A stretch of DNA of 64,000 bases, from assembly GCA_902773925.1 (NCBI GenBank), contig CACYGI010000001.1, positions 310,001-374,000 on the forward strand, read 5' to 3'. Position 1 is the stretch's first letter. Each line of letters opens with the position of its first letter. The position numbers were made by a program, and so were the translations under genes. This document shows, piece by piece, positions 1-9,510 of the stretch. The DNA comes from an uncultured Bacteroidia bacterium (lineage in GTDB: Bacteria; Bacteroidota; Bacteroidia; Bacteroidales; UBA932). Below the pieces are notes generated by a model. That model was given only the letters and a program-made list of their open reading frames with translations. It did not search any database and was not told the DNA's origin.

Positions 1-1179
1 ATAGCCTATCAGGGCTACGCCTCCGACTATCAGCAGTATATCGCTGAGGCGGATGACCACCGGGTAATAATCTACCACGAAATTGCCCGGCATCCGTACT
101 ATGCCGAATTGTTGCTGGATGAGACATACCGCCAGGCCGATGATGACGCCCGCGGCAATGCCGAACAGCGAAATATACCAGCCTTCCTTGATGAAAATGC
201 GCCGGATAAGCCCTTCCTGGGCACCCATCGCGCGCATTATCTCCACATCCGCGGTCTTCTCGATGATAAGCATCCTCAGAGAGCCCAGGATGTTGAATGA
301 TATGATAATCATCATCAATATCAGAATCAGGTAGATGGCCAGCTTTTCGGAAGAGATCAGTTTGTAGAGAGTGTCATTCTGCTCGCGCCGCGTCTTGCAG
401 GTAAACCCTTCACCGAAATGGCTTCGGACGGCATCGACCAGCGCCGGAGTGGCAAAACCCTTCGCGTCCAGAGCATCCTCCGTAGCATAGACCTCAAGAC
501 TTGTGACCTCGCCCTGGCAGCCGAGCAGATCCTGCATCGCCCGCAGGGGCATAAAAATATATTTGCGGTCGAAGGCGTTGTCGAGCATCAGGATGCCGGC
601 CGGAAAGAGCCGGACCTTGTTGAGCGAAGCCATCGGGTCCATCAGCGAAACATTCGCCCCGCGGGCAGGAAACCAGGCCTCAAGCGGTGTCAGGAATGAT
701 GTCCTCAGCCCCAGGTTGTAGGCCAGCATTCGGCCCATCACGACCTGGTTGTTGTCTCCGTCCTGCAGGTCGAAAGTGCCTTCGGTCAGATGCCGGCGAA
801 GCGCGGTGACTGCGGTGAAATTGCTGTCTACGCCCTGCGCCGTGGCAATCGCCTGGCGGCTGCCGTAGGTCAGGTAGATATTCTCCTCGACCACCTCGCA
901 GACGGCGCGGACGCCGGTTTCGGCGCGAAGCGCCTCCATCTGCGCAGTATCAGGACGGAAGGTCTTGCCCTCCGCAGGCTCTATGACAATGTCAGCCGAG
1001 CAGGCATTGTAGAGCCCCTGCACTATGCTGTCGAAGCCGTTGTAGATCGACAGTACGATGACAAGGGCCGCGCATCCCGTGGCTATGCCGGCCGCGGAAA
1101 TGCCGGAGATGATATTGATGACGTTGTGGGACTTCTTTGCGAAAAGATAACGCCTTGCTATGAATCCTGAGAGGTTCAT
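1..1179 (-). CDS. LolC/LolE-type ABC transporter permease (FtsX family), 3' part outside window
   Basis: I translated this frame by hand; it starts at the ATG at 1177-1179 and runs off the left edge, so only about 393 N-terminal residues are visible. An N-terminal segment (RRYLFAKKSHNVINIISGIS) leads into a first membrane helix. A long periplasmic MacB-like domain follows, then an FtsX core with hydrophobic stretches and the sequence EIMRAMGAQEGLIRRIFIKEG, typical of lipoprotein-releasing permeases. Such proteins extract lipoproteins from the inner membrane for the Lol pathway, or act in related export. It lies 10 bases after rbfA and is probably co-transcribed with tyrS-rbfA. The exact substrate cannot be told from the sequence. 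Confidence 0.85.
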   Translation of the reverse strand, partial: MNLSGFIARRYLFAKKSHNVINIISGISAAGIATGCAALVIVLSIYNGFDSIVQGLYNACSADIVIEPAEGKTFRPDTAQMEALRAETGVRAVCEVVEENIYLTYGSRQAIATAQGVDSNFTAVTALRRHLTEGTFDLQDGDNNQVVMGRMLAYNLGLRTSFLTPLEAWFPARGANVSLMDPMASLNKVRLFPAGILMLDNAFDRKYIFMPLRAMQDLLGCQGEVTSLEVYATEDALDAKGFATPALVDAVRSHFGEGFTCKTRREQNDTLYKLISSEKLAIYLILILMMIIISFNILGSLRMLIIEKTADVEIMRAMGAQEGLIRRIFIKEGWYISLFGIAAGVIIGLAVCLIQQQFGIVRMPGNFVVDYYPVVIRLSDILLIVGGVALIGY

Positions 1180-1189
1180 CGCCGGGAAG

Positions 1190-1537
1190 CTATTTCTTCA
1201 GAAGTTCGTCGATATGCTCCACGTAGTCAAGCGAATCGTCCAGGTAGAACGCCAATTCAGGCACGATGCGCAGCTGCTTTGCCACGAGGCGGCCGAGCTC
1301 GCCGCGCAGACGGCGGTTATCCTCCTCCAGGGTGGCCATTACGGCCTCTGCCTTGGATGAAGGGAAAATGCTCACATAGACCTTCGCCAGTGACAGGTCG
1401 GGGCTCATCTTGACGCCGCTGACCGTGACCATGGCTTCGCCGTAGGCCGCCATTCCCTTGCTGCGGATAATCTCGGCCATATCGCGCTGGATCTCGCGGG
1501 CCACTTTAAGCTGCCGGGTATTTTCGTTTTCAGCCAT
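1190..1537 (-). CDS. rbfA: Ribosome-binding factor A
   Basis: The protein has 115 residues, a normal RbfA length, starting [20 protein letters not shown]. It carries the RbfA pattern of an N-terminal helix followed by a KH-like fold (TVSGVKMSPDLSLAKVYVSIF, then LRGELGRLVAKQLRIVPELAF). RbfA binds the 30S subunit late in assembly and helps mature the 16S rRNA 5' end. I chose the ATG at 1535-1537 because it overlaps the tyrS stop by one base (TAATG), which suggests translational coupling. A longer in-frame extension to 1690 lies inside tyrS and is not used. Confidence 0.95.
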   Translation of the reverse strand: MAENENTRQLKVAREIQRDMAEIIRSKGMAAYGEAMVTVSGVKMSPDLSLAKVYVSIFPSSKAEAVMATLEEDNRRLRGELGRLVAKQLRIVPELAFYLDDSLDYVEHIDELLKK

Positions 1538-2826
1538 TATGCGATACGTAGGATATAATAGTTTTTCTTTCCCTTCTGGACGAGAATATACTTGCCGTTG
1601 AGGATCATATCCTCGCTCAGGCAGGTGGCCGTATCGGCGATCCGGGCCTTGTTGACGCTCACTCCACCGCCCTGAATCATCTTGCGGCATTCACCCTTCG
1701 AAGGGAATACCGTAGTCTCTACGGCGAGAGCCTCCACGATATCCAGCGGCAGCTTTTCGCGTGCTATGGTCCACTGCGGGACTCCGTCAAATACCGAAAG
1801 GAAAGTGGCTTCGTCGAGAGCCTTGAGCGTCTCGGTCGTGCCTTTGCCGAAGAGCATCTCGGATGCGGCCAGGGCATTGTCGTACTCCTTCTGACCGTGG
1901 ACCATTACGGTCACTTCGCGCGCGAGCAGTTTCTGCAGTTCGCGGCGCTCCGGTGCCTCGCGATGGGCTGCAATGGCATTTTCGATCGTTTCGCGGTCGA
2001 GCATCGTAAATATTCGGATATAGCTCTCGGCATCTTCGTCGGAGACGTTGAGCCAGAACTGGTAGAACTCGTAAGGTGAGGTCTTGGCCGCGTCGAGCCA
2101 GATATTGCCTTTCTCGGTCTTGCCGAACTTGGTGCCGTCGGCCTTGCGGATAAGCGGGCAGGTGAGGGCGAACGCTTCGCCGCCGTCCATACGGCGGATA
2201 AGCTCCGTACCGGTGGTGATATTGCCCCACTGGTCGCTGCCGCCGAGCTGCAGGACGCAGCCCTTGTGCTTCCAGAGCCAGTAGAAGTCATAGCCCTGGA
2301 GCAGCTGGTAGCTGAATTCGGTAAATGACATACCCTCCGAAGAATCTCGCGCAAGGCGCTTCTTGACGGAGTCCTTTGCCATCATATAGTTGACGGTGAT
2401 ATGCTTGCCGATGTCGCGGATGAAATTGATGAACGTGTAATCCTTCATCCAGTCGTAGTTGTTGACCAGCTCTGCCTTGTTCGGGGCGTCTGACTCAAAA
2501 TCGAGGAAGCGGGCGAGCTGCGCCTTGAGGCAGGCGACATTGTGGTTGAGCGTAGCTTCGTCGAGCAGATTGCGCTCGGCAGACTTCATCGAGGGGTCGC
2601 CGATCATACCGGTCGCGCCGCCCACGAGAGCGAACGGCTTGTGGCCGCAGGCCTGGAAATGCTTAAGTATCATTATGCTGACCAGGTGCCCGATATGCAG
2701 CGAATCGCCGGTCGGGTCGATGCCGACATAGGCCGAAGCGGGTCCTTCCATCAGTTTCTCTTCGGTGCCGGGCATAATGTCCTGGATCATACCGCGCCAC
2801 TTGAGTTCTTCCACAAAATTCTTCAT
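1537..2826 (-). CDS. tyrS: Tyrosine--tRNA ligase
   Basis: A 429-residue class I aminoacyl-tRNA synthetase that charges tRNA-Tyr. The class I HIGH signature is visible at residues 44-47 (SLHIGHLVS) and the KMSKS-type motif is present as [10 protein letters not shown]. The tyrosine-binding region ([12 protein letters not shown]) is also present. The C-terminal 60 residues form an S4-like RNA-binding domain ([20 protein letters not shown]). Length is standard. It is the second protein gene of a run that begins with the phosphopantetheinyl transferase 7 bases upstream and continues into rbfA through an overlapping stop/start. Confidence 0.97.
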   Translation of the reverse strand: MKNFVEELKWRGMIQDIMPGTEEKLMEGPASAYVGIDPTGDSLHIGHLVSIMILKHFQACGHKPFALVGGATGMIGDPSMKSAERNLLDEATLNHNVACLKAQLARFLDFESDAPNKAELVNNYDWMKDYTFINFIRDIGKHITVNYMMAKDSVKKRLARDSSEGMSFTEFSYQLLQGYDFYWLWKHKGCVLQLGGSDQWGNITTGTELIRRMDGGEAFALTCPLIRKADGTKFGKTEKGNIWLDAAKTSPYEFYQFWLNVSDEDAESYIRIFTMLDRETIENAIAAHREAPERRELQKLLAREVTVMVHGQKEYDNALAASEMLFGKGTTETLKALDEATFLSVFDGVPQWTIAREKLPLDIVEALAVETTVFPSKGECRKMIQGGGVSVNKARIADTATCLSEDMILNGKYILVQKGKKNYYILRIA

Positions 2827-2833
2827 CTTCTTA

Positions 2834-3469
2834 TTAATCTACAAGCCAAACCATAACGTGATTCTCAAAGGTCATATACTCGAGCTCGAGCTCGACCTCG
2901 TTGCCATCCTTGTAAGTAAATGTCGCATCAATGGTGCCTTCCTCGTGCGGAGTGAACCGCTCGACCTCTATCTGCTCTGCGAAATCCACACCTGAGAGGG
3001 ACATACGCTTGAAGATAGCTTCCTTCGCGCACCAGTAGATAGCCAGCTGGAGGGTGCGGTTGCGGTCGCCAAGGTCCTCGATCTCATCCTCCGAGAGTGC
3101 CTTGCGCTCGACTGCGCTGAAATCGCGGTCGAGGCTCTCGATGTCGATGCCGAGGCTGTCGCTGGGGTGCAGGATGATGGCGACGAACTCCTTGGAGTGG
3201 GAGATACTGATCTCCATCGCGAGGTTCTGCAGGTACGGCCTGCCGTTCTCGTGGTGTCCGAGATAGACCTTTTCTTCGAAAACCTCATTGAGCAACGCGC
3301 GGGTTGCGAGGAATTCGCGGCGGCGGGCTTCGCTGGTGATGAATGTCAGCTCTTCGAGCTCTTCGTCGGGAATAGAGGTCATCTCGAGCAGTTGCTGCTC
3401 GGTCTCTTCGATGCGCCAAACGTAGATTTTGGCTTCGTTTTCAAGTTCTTTTGAAAGGTATAGTGCCAT
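2834..3469 (-). CDS. 4'-phosphopantetheinyl transferase superfamily protein
   Basis: A 211-residue Sfp-type transferase that moves the phosphopantetheine arm of CoA to a serine of a carrier protein. The diagnostic motifs are present: SISHS at 88-92, GIDIE at 107-111 (metal-binding Asp109 and Glu111) and WCAKEAIFK at 146-154 (Lys149, Glu150). It is longer than the trimeric AcpS type and matches the pseudo-dimeric form usual in Bacteroidetes. Its target could be the housekeeping carrier protein or the one encoded at 32193-32426. It precedes tyrS by 7 bases. Confidence 0.9.
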   Translation of the reverse strand: MALYLSKELENEAKIYVWRIEETEQQLLEMTSIPDEELEELTFITSEARRREFLATRALLNEVFEEKVYLGHHENGRPYLQNLAMEISISHSKEFVAIILHPSDSLGIDIESLDRDFSAVERKALSEDEIEDLGDRNRTLQLAIYWCAKEAIFKRMSLSGVDFAEQIEVERFTPHEEGTIDATFTYKDGNEVELELEYMTFENHVMVWLVD

Positions 3470-3646
3470 AAATGGTTATATAATCGATTGATGCCGGCGG
3501 ATGCGTTCCGTCGGTAAATGGTGGTCTGGGTTTTGGGCTGTGACTGCACAAACGGAGAGGAGCAGGCCTTTAAGACCGGCTTCCATCGTGCTGTTGTTGC
3601 AACTCGGAGGTTCCAAGGTGTGTGCAGTTTAAAGTTAAATCTCTTG
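3470..3646 (-). other. Intergenic stretch between tRNA-Gln and the phosphopantetheinyl transferase, possibly structured
   Basis: On the minus strand this stretch holds an inverted repeat CTGCACA / TGTGCAG about 70 bases apart, with a smaller hairpin (GGTCTT-AAAGGCC) inside. It also holds a 36-codon reading frame that starts MEAGLKGLLLSVCAV and ends seven bases before the transferase start. I cannot tell whether either is real. No terminator with a T-run is visible, so tRNA-Gln and the downstream genes may share a transcript. Confidence 0.3.
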
Positions 3647-3717
3647 TTGAGATACCAGGATTCGAACCTGGACTGGGAGAACCAAAATCTCTAGTGCTAC
3701 CATTACACCATATCTCA
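3647..3717 (-). tRNA. tRNA-Gln (anticodon TTG)
   Basis: Read on the minus strand, this folds as a cloverleaf. The acceptor stem is TGAGATA / TATCTCA followed by discriminator A, and the D-arm contains GTGTAATGGTAGCAC. The anticodon loop is TTTTGGT, giving anticodon TTG. The T-arm is CCAGG-TTCGAAT-CCTGG. The weak U1-A72 pair is typical of glutamine tRNAs. The CCA end is not encoded. Confidence 0.93.
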
Positions 3718-3727
3718 AGACAACCTG

Positions 3728-3735
3728 CAAAGGTA
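3728..3735 (-). promoter_or_regulatory. -7 box of the tRNA-Gln promoter
   Basis: The minus strand reads TACCTTTG, a perfect TAnnTTTG element, ending 10 bases before the tRNA 5' end. No clear TTTG -33 box is seen. It lies just after the stop of the M14 peptidase gene. Confidence 0.6.
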
Positions 3736-3749
3736 TAATAAAAATCGAT

Positions 3750-6251
3750 TTATTGGAATTTGTCTCCGAAGAAGATGGCGTTGGTCAGCAGATGCGAACC
3801 GCAGTACCATACCGAACGGAAGTTGATATAGTCGGAGATATAAACCAATGAACCGTTGCCGATCTTGCGCGTCAGGATGGCCGGAGCCCCGGCGAGAGTC
3901 TTGATATGCTCCTCCTTGATGCAACCTGACAGGTAGGGCTCCTTTGCATACTCGAGAGCCACGTGCATATCCTCATAGCTATCGACGTAAGACATCGCCA
4001 TTCGATACACGGGCAGGCTCTTGTGCGTGTAGCCCCACGAGAGCGGGTTGTACATATTGAGCGTTGCATTGAGGATGACGCCGTTTGATCCGCCTGCACG
4101 GTCGATGGTCATCTTGCCGAGATTGCATTTGCCGACCATCGGCGCCGTCGAAGGACCGATGAGTATGAGCGTGCCGCCGGCCTCGACCCATTCGCCGATC
4201 TTCTTGAAATGGACATCGGTCAGGGCATTGGGGATACCTCCGGCAATGACGATCGATGTATAGTCGTGGAGCCTCGAGGTATTGAAACTCTCTCCCTCAA
4301 CCACCACGTGCGGCATATTGTAACGCTTGTCGAGCAGCTGCCATACCTCGCCTGACTCCGACTGGCTGGTGCCTCGTCCGGTCAGGATAATGGTCCTGGC
4401 TTCGCGTACTGGCAGGAAACCGCGGCTGCCGATATTGTGCCGTCCGGTGCCCATCGTCTTGATGGCGCGCACATCGACGCCGGATACGGCTGCGTGCTTT
4501 TCAATGATGGCAAATACCTCTTCGGCGGGGATGTCCTGCATCGAGGCGGGAACCATTATGGTGCCTCTCTGGTATTTGTACTGCTTGCCATCCTCCTCGT
4601 AAGTGAACGGCTTGACCGCTACGCGCAGGCGCAGGCCCTCCTTCTGCAGGGCTGCGGCAAGATATGGCGCGTAATACTCTTCCATGCCGAAAGCATAGGC
4701 CACGTTGGTAAATCCGCCGATAATCCTGCCTTCGGGAAATACTGCCTTCTCAACCTTGCCGCCCAGGGCCGGAACGGAGCCGAGCGTCTTGTAATCCAGA
4801 TCGAATGCGCGTGCCACGGTCCAGGTCGAAACATCGTAGAAAGAGCTGTCCTGGAATGCGGTGATGTCTTCGAAAAGCGCCTTGACGGTGTAGTAATTCT
4901 TCTGGTTCATAGGCACGATGAAACTGTGCTCGCGGCCCTTCTCGCGATAGACATCTATCTCGTGGCGCAGGAGACACTCGAGGATATGGAACTCTATGCC
5001 ATTGTTGCCGCGAGCATTGAAGCTGTAGGCCTTGACTGGATCCTTTGCGACGGCCGTCCTGACGTCCCGGTAGAAGTCCCGCTGGTATTCGAGCAGGTCT
5101 TTCTTGATCGCGTAGGAATTGAATGTCAGGCTCAGGGCTGCGATCGTCTGGTTGCGGACGGCATCCTGGAAAGTGACCTTGCCCCAGGCGGTATTGGGAC
5201 GCGAATAGGCGAGCGGATTGATCTGCTCGTGCAGGATGCAAACCGAGCCGAGGATGTCTCCGTAGGCCGCGCCTTTGCCGATATAATAATCATCGTAACC
5301 TTCGCCGGAGTAGTAGGCGATGCCCTGCGCATCAAATGCGGCGGCAGTGCCCTTGGCGATAGCCAGAGTCAGGTCCTGATTTTTCTGAGGGGTGTACTTG
5401 TATGTGCGGTTTGGATCGCCCGGGCTGAAATAGAAGCCCTTTGGTCCGTTGCCCTGCTCGTGCATATCCAGGACGACGTTAGGCATCCAGTAGCGGTACA
5501 TCGCCACGCAGTTCTGACCCTCGGGTTGCTGGACGAACAGCCAGTCGCGGTTGCAGTCCGCCCAGTAGTGGTTGGACCGGCTCGAAGGCCAGGCCTCGCG
5601 GATCTCGCGCGAGAGATTGTCGCACACGTGGTTAAGGCTCGTCGTAGTATTGGTCCAGGTGGCGAACCGGTTGATACCGTCGGGATTCAGACCGGGGGTT
5701 ATGACCACCACGGCATTGTCCAGAAGCTCGCTTACGCGGGCGTCGTCTGCTGCATTGAGTACGTATGCGATAACGATTGCGGCATTGCAGCCGGAGGCTT
5801 CATTGCCGTGGATCGAACCCATCAGGTCGATGACCAGAGGCGTCTTGTCCAGATCCACCTTGCCGCTTCGCTCTACATCCGTCAGTGACAGATGCTCAAG
5901 CCGGATATCTTCGAGCCGCGCCTGATTGGCGGGACTCGTTACGGCCATCTGGATATACGTGCGGCCCTGGTTGGTCTTGCCGAACTCGCGAAGGCTGGCC
6001 CGCTCACTTGCTCCGGCCAGATATCGCATATAGGAGAGTACGTCTCCCCAGTCCATCATATGGTCCTTGATATCCCGTCCGAAATAAGCCTGCGGCGAGA
6101 GGATGTCGTCCCTGTACTTCATCCCCTGATAGGCCAGCGGCAGATATTCATCCACCGTAAGAGAAACCTCTGCCGGGACATAGGGCTGTGCAACTGCCTG
6201 AATGCCGCACAGCAGCATCAGGACAGACATTATCACAGAGACTCTTTTCAT
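3750..6251 (-). CDS. Exported M14-family zinc carboxypeptidase
   Basis: An 833-residue protein with an N-terminal signal peptide (cleavage probably after AVA, residue 21). The M14 zinc-binding motif HGNE gives His148 and Glu151, CNRDW at 233-237 supplies the substrate-binding Asn-Arg pair, and LDMHEQG gives a third metal ligand at His264. Its role is probably to trim C-terminal residues from peptides in the periplasm or outside the cell. The long C-terminal half includes a glutamine-amidotransferase-like stretch (VVIAGGIPNALTDVHFKKI) often seen in large Bacteroidetes M14 proteins. It follows the Ntn-hydrolase gene by 12 bases, so both probably form one transcript. Substrate is unknown. Confidence 0.9.
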   Translation of the reverse strand: MKRVSVIMSVLMLLCGIQAVAQPYVPAEVSLTVDEYLPLAYQGMKYRDDILSPQAYFGRDIKDHMMDWGDVLSYMRYLAGASERASLREFGKTNQGRTYIQMAVTSPANQARLEDIRLEHLSLTDVERSGKVDLDKTPLVIDLMGSIHGNEASGCNAAIVIAYVLNAADDARVSELLDNAVVVITPGLNPDGINRFATWTNTTTSLNHVCDNLSREIREAWPSSRSNHYWADCNRDWLFVQQPEGQNCVAMYRYWMPNVVLDMHEQGNGPKGFYFSPGDPNRTYKYTPQKNQDLTLAIAKGTAAAFDAQGIAYYSGEGYDDYYIGKGAAYGDILGSVCILHEQINPLAYSRPNTAWGKVTFQDAVRNQTIAALSLTFNSYAIKKDLLEYQRDFYRDVRTAVAKDPVKAYSFNARGNNGIEFHILECLLRHEIDVYREKGREHSFIVPMNQKNYYTVKALFEDITAFQDSSFYDVSTWTVARAFDLDYKTLGSVPALGGKVEKAVFPEGRIIGGFTNVAYAFGMEEYYAPYLAAALQKEGLRLRVAVKPFTYEEDGKQYKYQRGTIMVPASMQDIPAEEVFAIIEKHAAVSGVDVRAIKTMGTGRHNIGSRGFLPVREARTIILTGRGTSQSESGEVWQLLDKRYNMPHVVVEGESFNTSRLHDYTSIVIAGGIPNALTDVHFKKIGEWVEAGGTLILIGPSTAPMVGKCNLGKMTIDRAGGSNGVILNATLNMYNPLSWGYTHKSLPVYRMAMSYVDSYEDMHVALEYAKEPYLSGCIKEEHIKTLAGAPAILTRKIGNGSLVYISDYINFRSVWYCGSHLLTNAIFFGDKFQ

Positions 6252-6263
6252 ATATCGAATGAA

Positions 6264-7520
6264 TTAGAAACCGAATTCTGTCTTGTAGAACTTGTCAATC
6301 TTTTCGTCTGCCTTGTCGTTGAGCTTCTTGAGCTCCTTCAGGTCGATCTGGCCCTTCTTCTGCCATTTCTCAAGAGCTTTCTGATAAGGAGGGAGGACCT
6401 CTTTCTCAAGCTTCAGCACCTTCTGCAGGTAGCCGGTACCCTGATTGTTCCAGAGCATATCCCAGCGGAAGTACCTCTTGGCATTGTCCTCCGTATTGTC
6501 ATAGTCCCAGCAGTAGATGCTCTCCTTCATCTTGTAACCCATTTCGCCGAGAGGCGCGACCTTGCTGAAATTGGCCTTCAGCATACGGGGCAGGCCTTCC
6601 TGTCCGCCGCACTCCCATACGGGGACGGCAACGGTGGTGCCGGGATAGCTGATGATGCTCCAGAGGGTGACCAGCTGAGGGTTCTCATCCGGGCGGACGC
6701 CCTGGATAACGACGCTGGAGGTAGTGGTCTTGCGGGTGATGAAGTCGGTGTCAAACGCCCACGGACCGGACTTGACCTTGTTGATGGCATCGCTCTTGAG
6801 ATCCAGGCCGATCAGAGGGTTGCAATAATTGCGGGCCATGTTCTTGAGGATGAAATCAGGGGTGACGGTGCCCTCGGCGATGGCCTTCTTTACCATCTCG
6901 TCTGCTGCGATATAGCGTGCGTGGCCGCGGCCTTCCTCGATGGGACGGCCGTTGAGCGAATAGTTGCTGCGGACGATGTAACCTTCGGGAGCGACCTCGG
7001 GATCATTGACGTCATACTTGAAATATTCGTGGTAGTTGACCTCGAAATAAGCTGCGCCGCCCTTTGCGTCCAGGACGCCGAAATTGGTCGTCACGCCCCA
7101 GGGCTGAGGCTGCGCCTTGAGGAACTCTTCGAAATCATCCACGGTCCTGCAGACTGCCAGGGCCTTCTTCATAAATGAGCCGTTGCTGCCCTTGCCTCCG
7201 GTCTCAAGCGTATCGCGCTTGACGTTATAAGACATCGTATTCATGATGCTGAACCCCTCGGAGTTGGTGCCGATCCATACCGTGGAATGCTTGTCCGAGT
7301 GTGAATCAACGACTGCCACGAAGGAGAATTTGCCCTCCTCTGCGGGGAAATACTTCATCATATTCTGGTCCGAACCGGTGTCGCGGTTTTTCCACATAAG
7401 CGGACGTCCGTCCGGAGTCAGTTTGCCGGAGATGATGACGCTCGTGCAGGCGGAAGAGATGGCTTCCGTTGCGCAGAAAAGGATCAGCATCAGGGCTGCA
7501 ATTTTGGCGAATTTAGACAT
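6264..7520 (-). CDS. Exported Ntn-hydrolase (C45/C69-like) family protein
   Basis: A 418-residue protein. I chose the ATG at 7518-7520 because it places a clean signal peptide directly in front of Cys25 (ISSA-CTSVIISG). A cysteine exposed by cleavage is the nucleophile in N-terminal-nucleophile hydrolases, and the following GRPLMWKNRD resembles the conserved Asn/Arg-Asp stretch of choloylglycine-hydrolase-like and C69 dipeptidase-like enzymes. It should cleave an amide bond of an unknown substrate in the periplasm. It is the first gene of a probable pair with the M14 peptidase. The choice between C45 and C69 is not settled. Confidence 0.75.
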   Translation of the reverse strand: MSKFAKIAALMLILFCATEAISSACTSVIISGKLTPDGRPLMWKNRDTGSDQNMMKYFPAEEGKFSFVAVVDSHSDKHSTVWIGTNSEGFSIMNTMSYNVKRDTLETGGKGSNGSFMKKALAVCRTVDDFEEFLKAQPQPWGVTTNFGVLDAKGGAAYFEVNYHEYFKYDVNDPEVAPEGYIVRSNYSLNGRPIEEGRGHARYIAADEMVKKAIAEGTVTPDFILKNMARNYCNPLIGLDLKSDAINKVKSGPWAFDTDFITRKTTTSSVVIQGVRPDENPQLVTLWSIISYPGTTVAVPVWECGGQEGLPRMLKANFSKVAPLGEMGYKMKESIYCWDYDNTEDNAKRYFRWDMLWNNQGTGYLQKVLKLEKEVLPPYQKALEKWQKKGQIDLKELKKLNDKADEKIDKFYKTEFGF

Positions 7521-7613
7521 ATTGCTTGGTTTTAAGGTGTTATAAACAGTATAGGTGTCCCTCAATAGTTTGTGGTACGGTCAGTAAAGATAGAAAAAAG
7601 TCCGCAAATAGAG
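7521..7613. other. Intergenic region before the Ntn-hydrolase gene
   Basis: These 93 bases separate the ABC exporter gene from the Ntn-hydrolase gene. The minus strand carries TATCTTTA, one base off the TAnnTTTG box, which may be the promoter of the downstream hydrolase pair. I see no small reading frame here that looks like a peptide precursor for the preceding cassette. Confidence 0.4.
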
Positions 7614-9233
7614 CTACATCGACAGGATATTGTCGGTGATGCGCGCGACTGATTCGCGGTGACTTATGAAAATGATGGTCTTGTGCCCGTGCATTTCGCG
7701 CTCAAGGCCTTCGAGAATACGCCGTTCAGTCTCGGGGTCCACCGCCGAAGTGGCCTCGTCGAGTATCAGGATGCCGCCGCGGCGAAGCAGTCCGCGGGCG
7801 ATGGCGATGCGCTGGGCCTGGCCCTCCGAGAGTCCGCCGCCCTTTTCGCTGCAGGGCGTATCGAGCCCTTCGGGCAATTGGAATACGAAGTCCGCCGCAG
7901 CTATCTCCAGCACGTGCCGGAGCTCTTCGTCCGTAGCGTCCTCACGCGCGAGCAGCAGATTGTCTCGGATGGTGCCGCTCATTAGGCTGTTGCCCTGCGG
8001 GACGTACATAAAGTTGGCGCGGGTATCTGCCGATGCTTTCACCCCGTCGATCGTGATTTCGCCCGCCGAGGGCTCCATAAGGGCCATCGCAAGGCGTATG
8101 AGCGTACTCTTGCCGGCTCCGGTCTCGCCCTCGACGACGGTCATTTTGCCGCCTTCGAACGTATAGCTGAAATCCTTCAGCACCGGATGCAATCCGCCCG
8201 GATAGGTATAATCCACGTGCGAGAATGTGACCTGCGGCGCGCCCGGAAGGAGCATCGGCCGCCCGTGCTGCTCTTCGGGCATCTCCTCCAGATCCATCAG
8301 GCGCTCGATCGAGGTCAGCGAGTGGATGAATGCGGGAATATGGCGTGCAACGTCGGCGATGGGCCGCTGTACCTGGCCTACGAGCTGCAGGAATGCGGTC
8401 ATCGTACCGTAGGTGATGGATTTGTCGCGGATGCCGAAAACTCCGTAAAGGAATGCAGCGGCGTAGCCGGCCAGGAATCCGAGGGTCATAAACGAGCGGC
8501 CGATTGCCCCGTAGTTGAGGCGGATGACGGTGTTGTCGCGCACGTCACGCTGCATCCAGCCCAGACGCGTCATCACCTTTTCGGTGCCGATGAGCGTCAT
8601 AACCACGACGCGGTTGGCGATATTCTCCTGCATATAGCCCTGAATCTGCCCTTCGCGGGCGCGGATAGCCGTGGTGAGGCGGCGCATCTTGCCGAAGAAC
8701 ATGCGGCTGCCGATAACGGCAACGGTCATCAGCAAGATCAGCAGCCAGGCCAGGTTGGGAGCCAGGGTAATGAGGAAAATCGAAGCCGCCACGAGCTGGC
8801 ATAGGGTTATGGCCACCTCCGGAATGCGTTCGCAGACCAGATTGACCACTATGTCCACATCCCCTTCGATGCGGTTGATGATATCTCCGCTGTGAAATGA
8901 TTCGCGTCCCTGCCAGCGGCTGTGGAGGATATAGCCGAAATGACGGAAACGCTCGGAGTTTTTGGCAGTTACGGTGAGATAGCCTTCCCAGTATGAAGAG
9001 CTTACGTTGGACAGCAGCTGCAGGACCATTATGCCGGCCATTATGGCCACTGAAGGGCCGAAGGGCTTGTCAACGACACCCGTGGCGATATCCACCAGAT
9101 GCTTGCAGATCCAGACGAATCCGAGCGAGGCGGCGATGCGCACGAGGCCTATCAGGATGCTTACGAGCAGCTTCCAGCGCATCGGGCGGATAAACGCCGC
9201 CAGTCCTTTCATACAGGTCTTAAAGCTCTTCAC
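7614..9233 (-). CDS. ABC exporter, fused membrane and ATPase domains
   Basis: A 539-residue half-transporter. About 300 N-terminal residues form the membrane domain with several hydrophobic helices. The ATPase domain carries Walker A GETGAGKST, the signature LSEGQAQRIAIARGLL, Walker B ILILDEATSAVD and a switch histidine in FISHRES. There is no N-terminal C39 peptidase domain, so leader removal, if any, must be done by another protein. The S26-like peptidase two genes upstream could serve. It follows the PqqD-like gene by 7 bases and closes the cassette; it probably exports the modified product. Confidence 0.88.
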   Translation of the reverse strand: MKSFKTCMKGLAAFIRPMRWKLLVSILIGLVRIAASLGFVWICKHLVDIATGVVDKPFGPSVAIMAGIMVLQLLSNVSSSYWEGYLTVTAKNSERFRHFGYILHSRWQGRESFHSGDIINRIEGDVDIVVNLVCERIPEVAITLCQLVAASIFLITLAPNLAWLLILLMTVAVIGSRMFFGKMRRLTTAIRAREGQIQGYMQENIANRVVVMTLIGTEKVMTRLGWMQRDVRDNTVIRLNYGAIGRSFMTLGFLAGYAAAFLYGVFGIRDKSITYGTMTAFLQLVGQVQRPIADVARHIPAFIHSLTSIERLMDLEEMPEEQHGRPMLLPGAPQVTFSHVDYTYPGGLHPVLKDFSYTFEGGKMTVVEGETGAGKSTLIRLAMALMEPSAGEITIDGVKASADTRANFMYVPQGNSLMSGTIRDNLLLAREDATDEELRHVLEIAAADFVFQLPEGLDTPCSEKGGGLSEGQAQRIAIARGLLRRGGILILDEATSAVDPETERRILEGLEREMHGHKTIIFISHRESVARITDNILSM

Positions 9234-9240
9234 AGCCAGT

Positions 9241-9510
9241 TTATTTTGTTATCAGACCGGCTTCCAGCCACTTTTCTGCAAGGGACGCGGCGTCCTTGAG
9301 AGCCACTTCGCGGGACACTTCGTATTCGCCGCAGAGCAGATCGGCCATGTCTTCCACGGTAAAGTCGCGGCCTTCAAGCTTGTACCACAGGAACGCGGCG
9401 GTCTCGTTGAGGGAGACCATCTTGTTGAAATTGACCTGCTGAAGGCCCTCACCGATAATGATGTGTTCGTTACCCAGCTTACGGAGCCGGAATCCTTCTA
9501 GTATTTTCAT
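9241..9510 (-). CDS. PqqD-like peptide-binding protein (RRE domain)
   Basis: An 89-residue protein with the PqqD-family winged-helix pattern: a short beta hairpin (NEHIIIGEGLQQVNFNKMVSLN), then ETAAFLWYKLEGRDFTVEDMADLLCGEYEV and a C-terminal helix ending WLEAGLITK. Proteins of this family bind leader peptides and present them to modifying enzymes. Its start overlaps the end of the S26-like gene (ATGA), so the two are coupled. No precursor gene is seen next to it. Family assignment is good; the client is unknown. Confidence 0.82.
   Translation of the reverse strand: MKILEGFRLRKLGNEHIIIGEGLQQVNFNKMVSLNETAAFLWYKLEGRDFTVEDMADLLCGEYEVSREVALKDAASLAEKWLEAGLITK

Noticed and set aside
4437..5888. 483-codon plus-strand reading frame opposite the M14 peptidase gene
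   Set aside because: It is the antisense shadow of a well-supported exported peptidase; the translation lacks recognisable domains.
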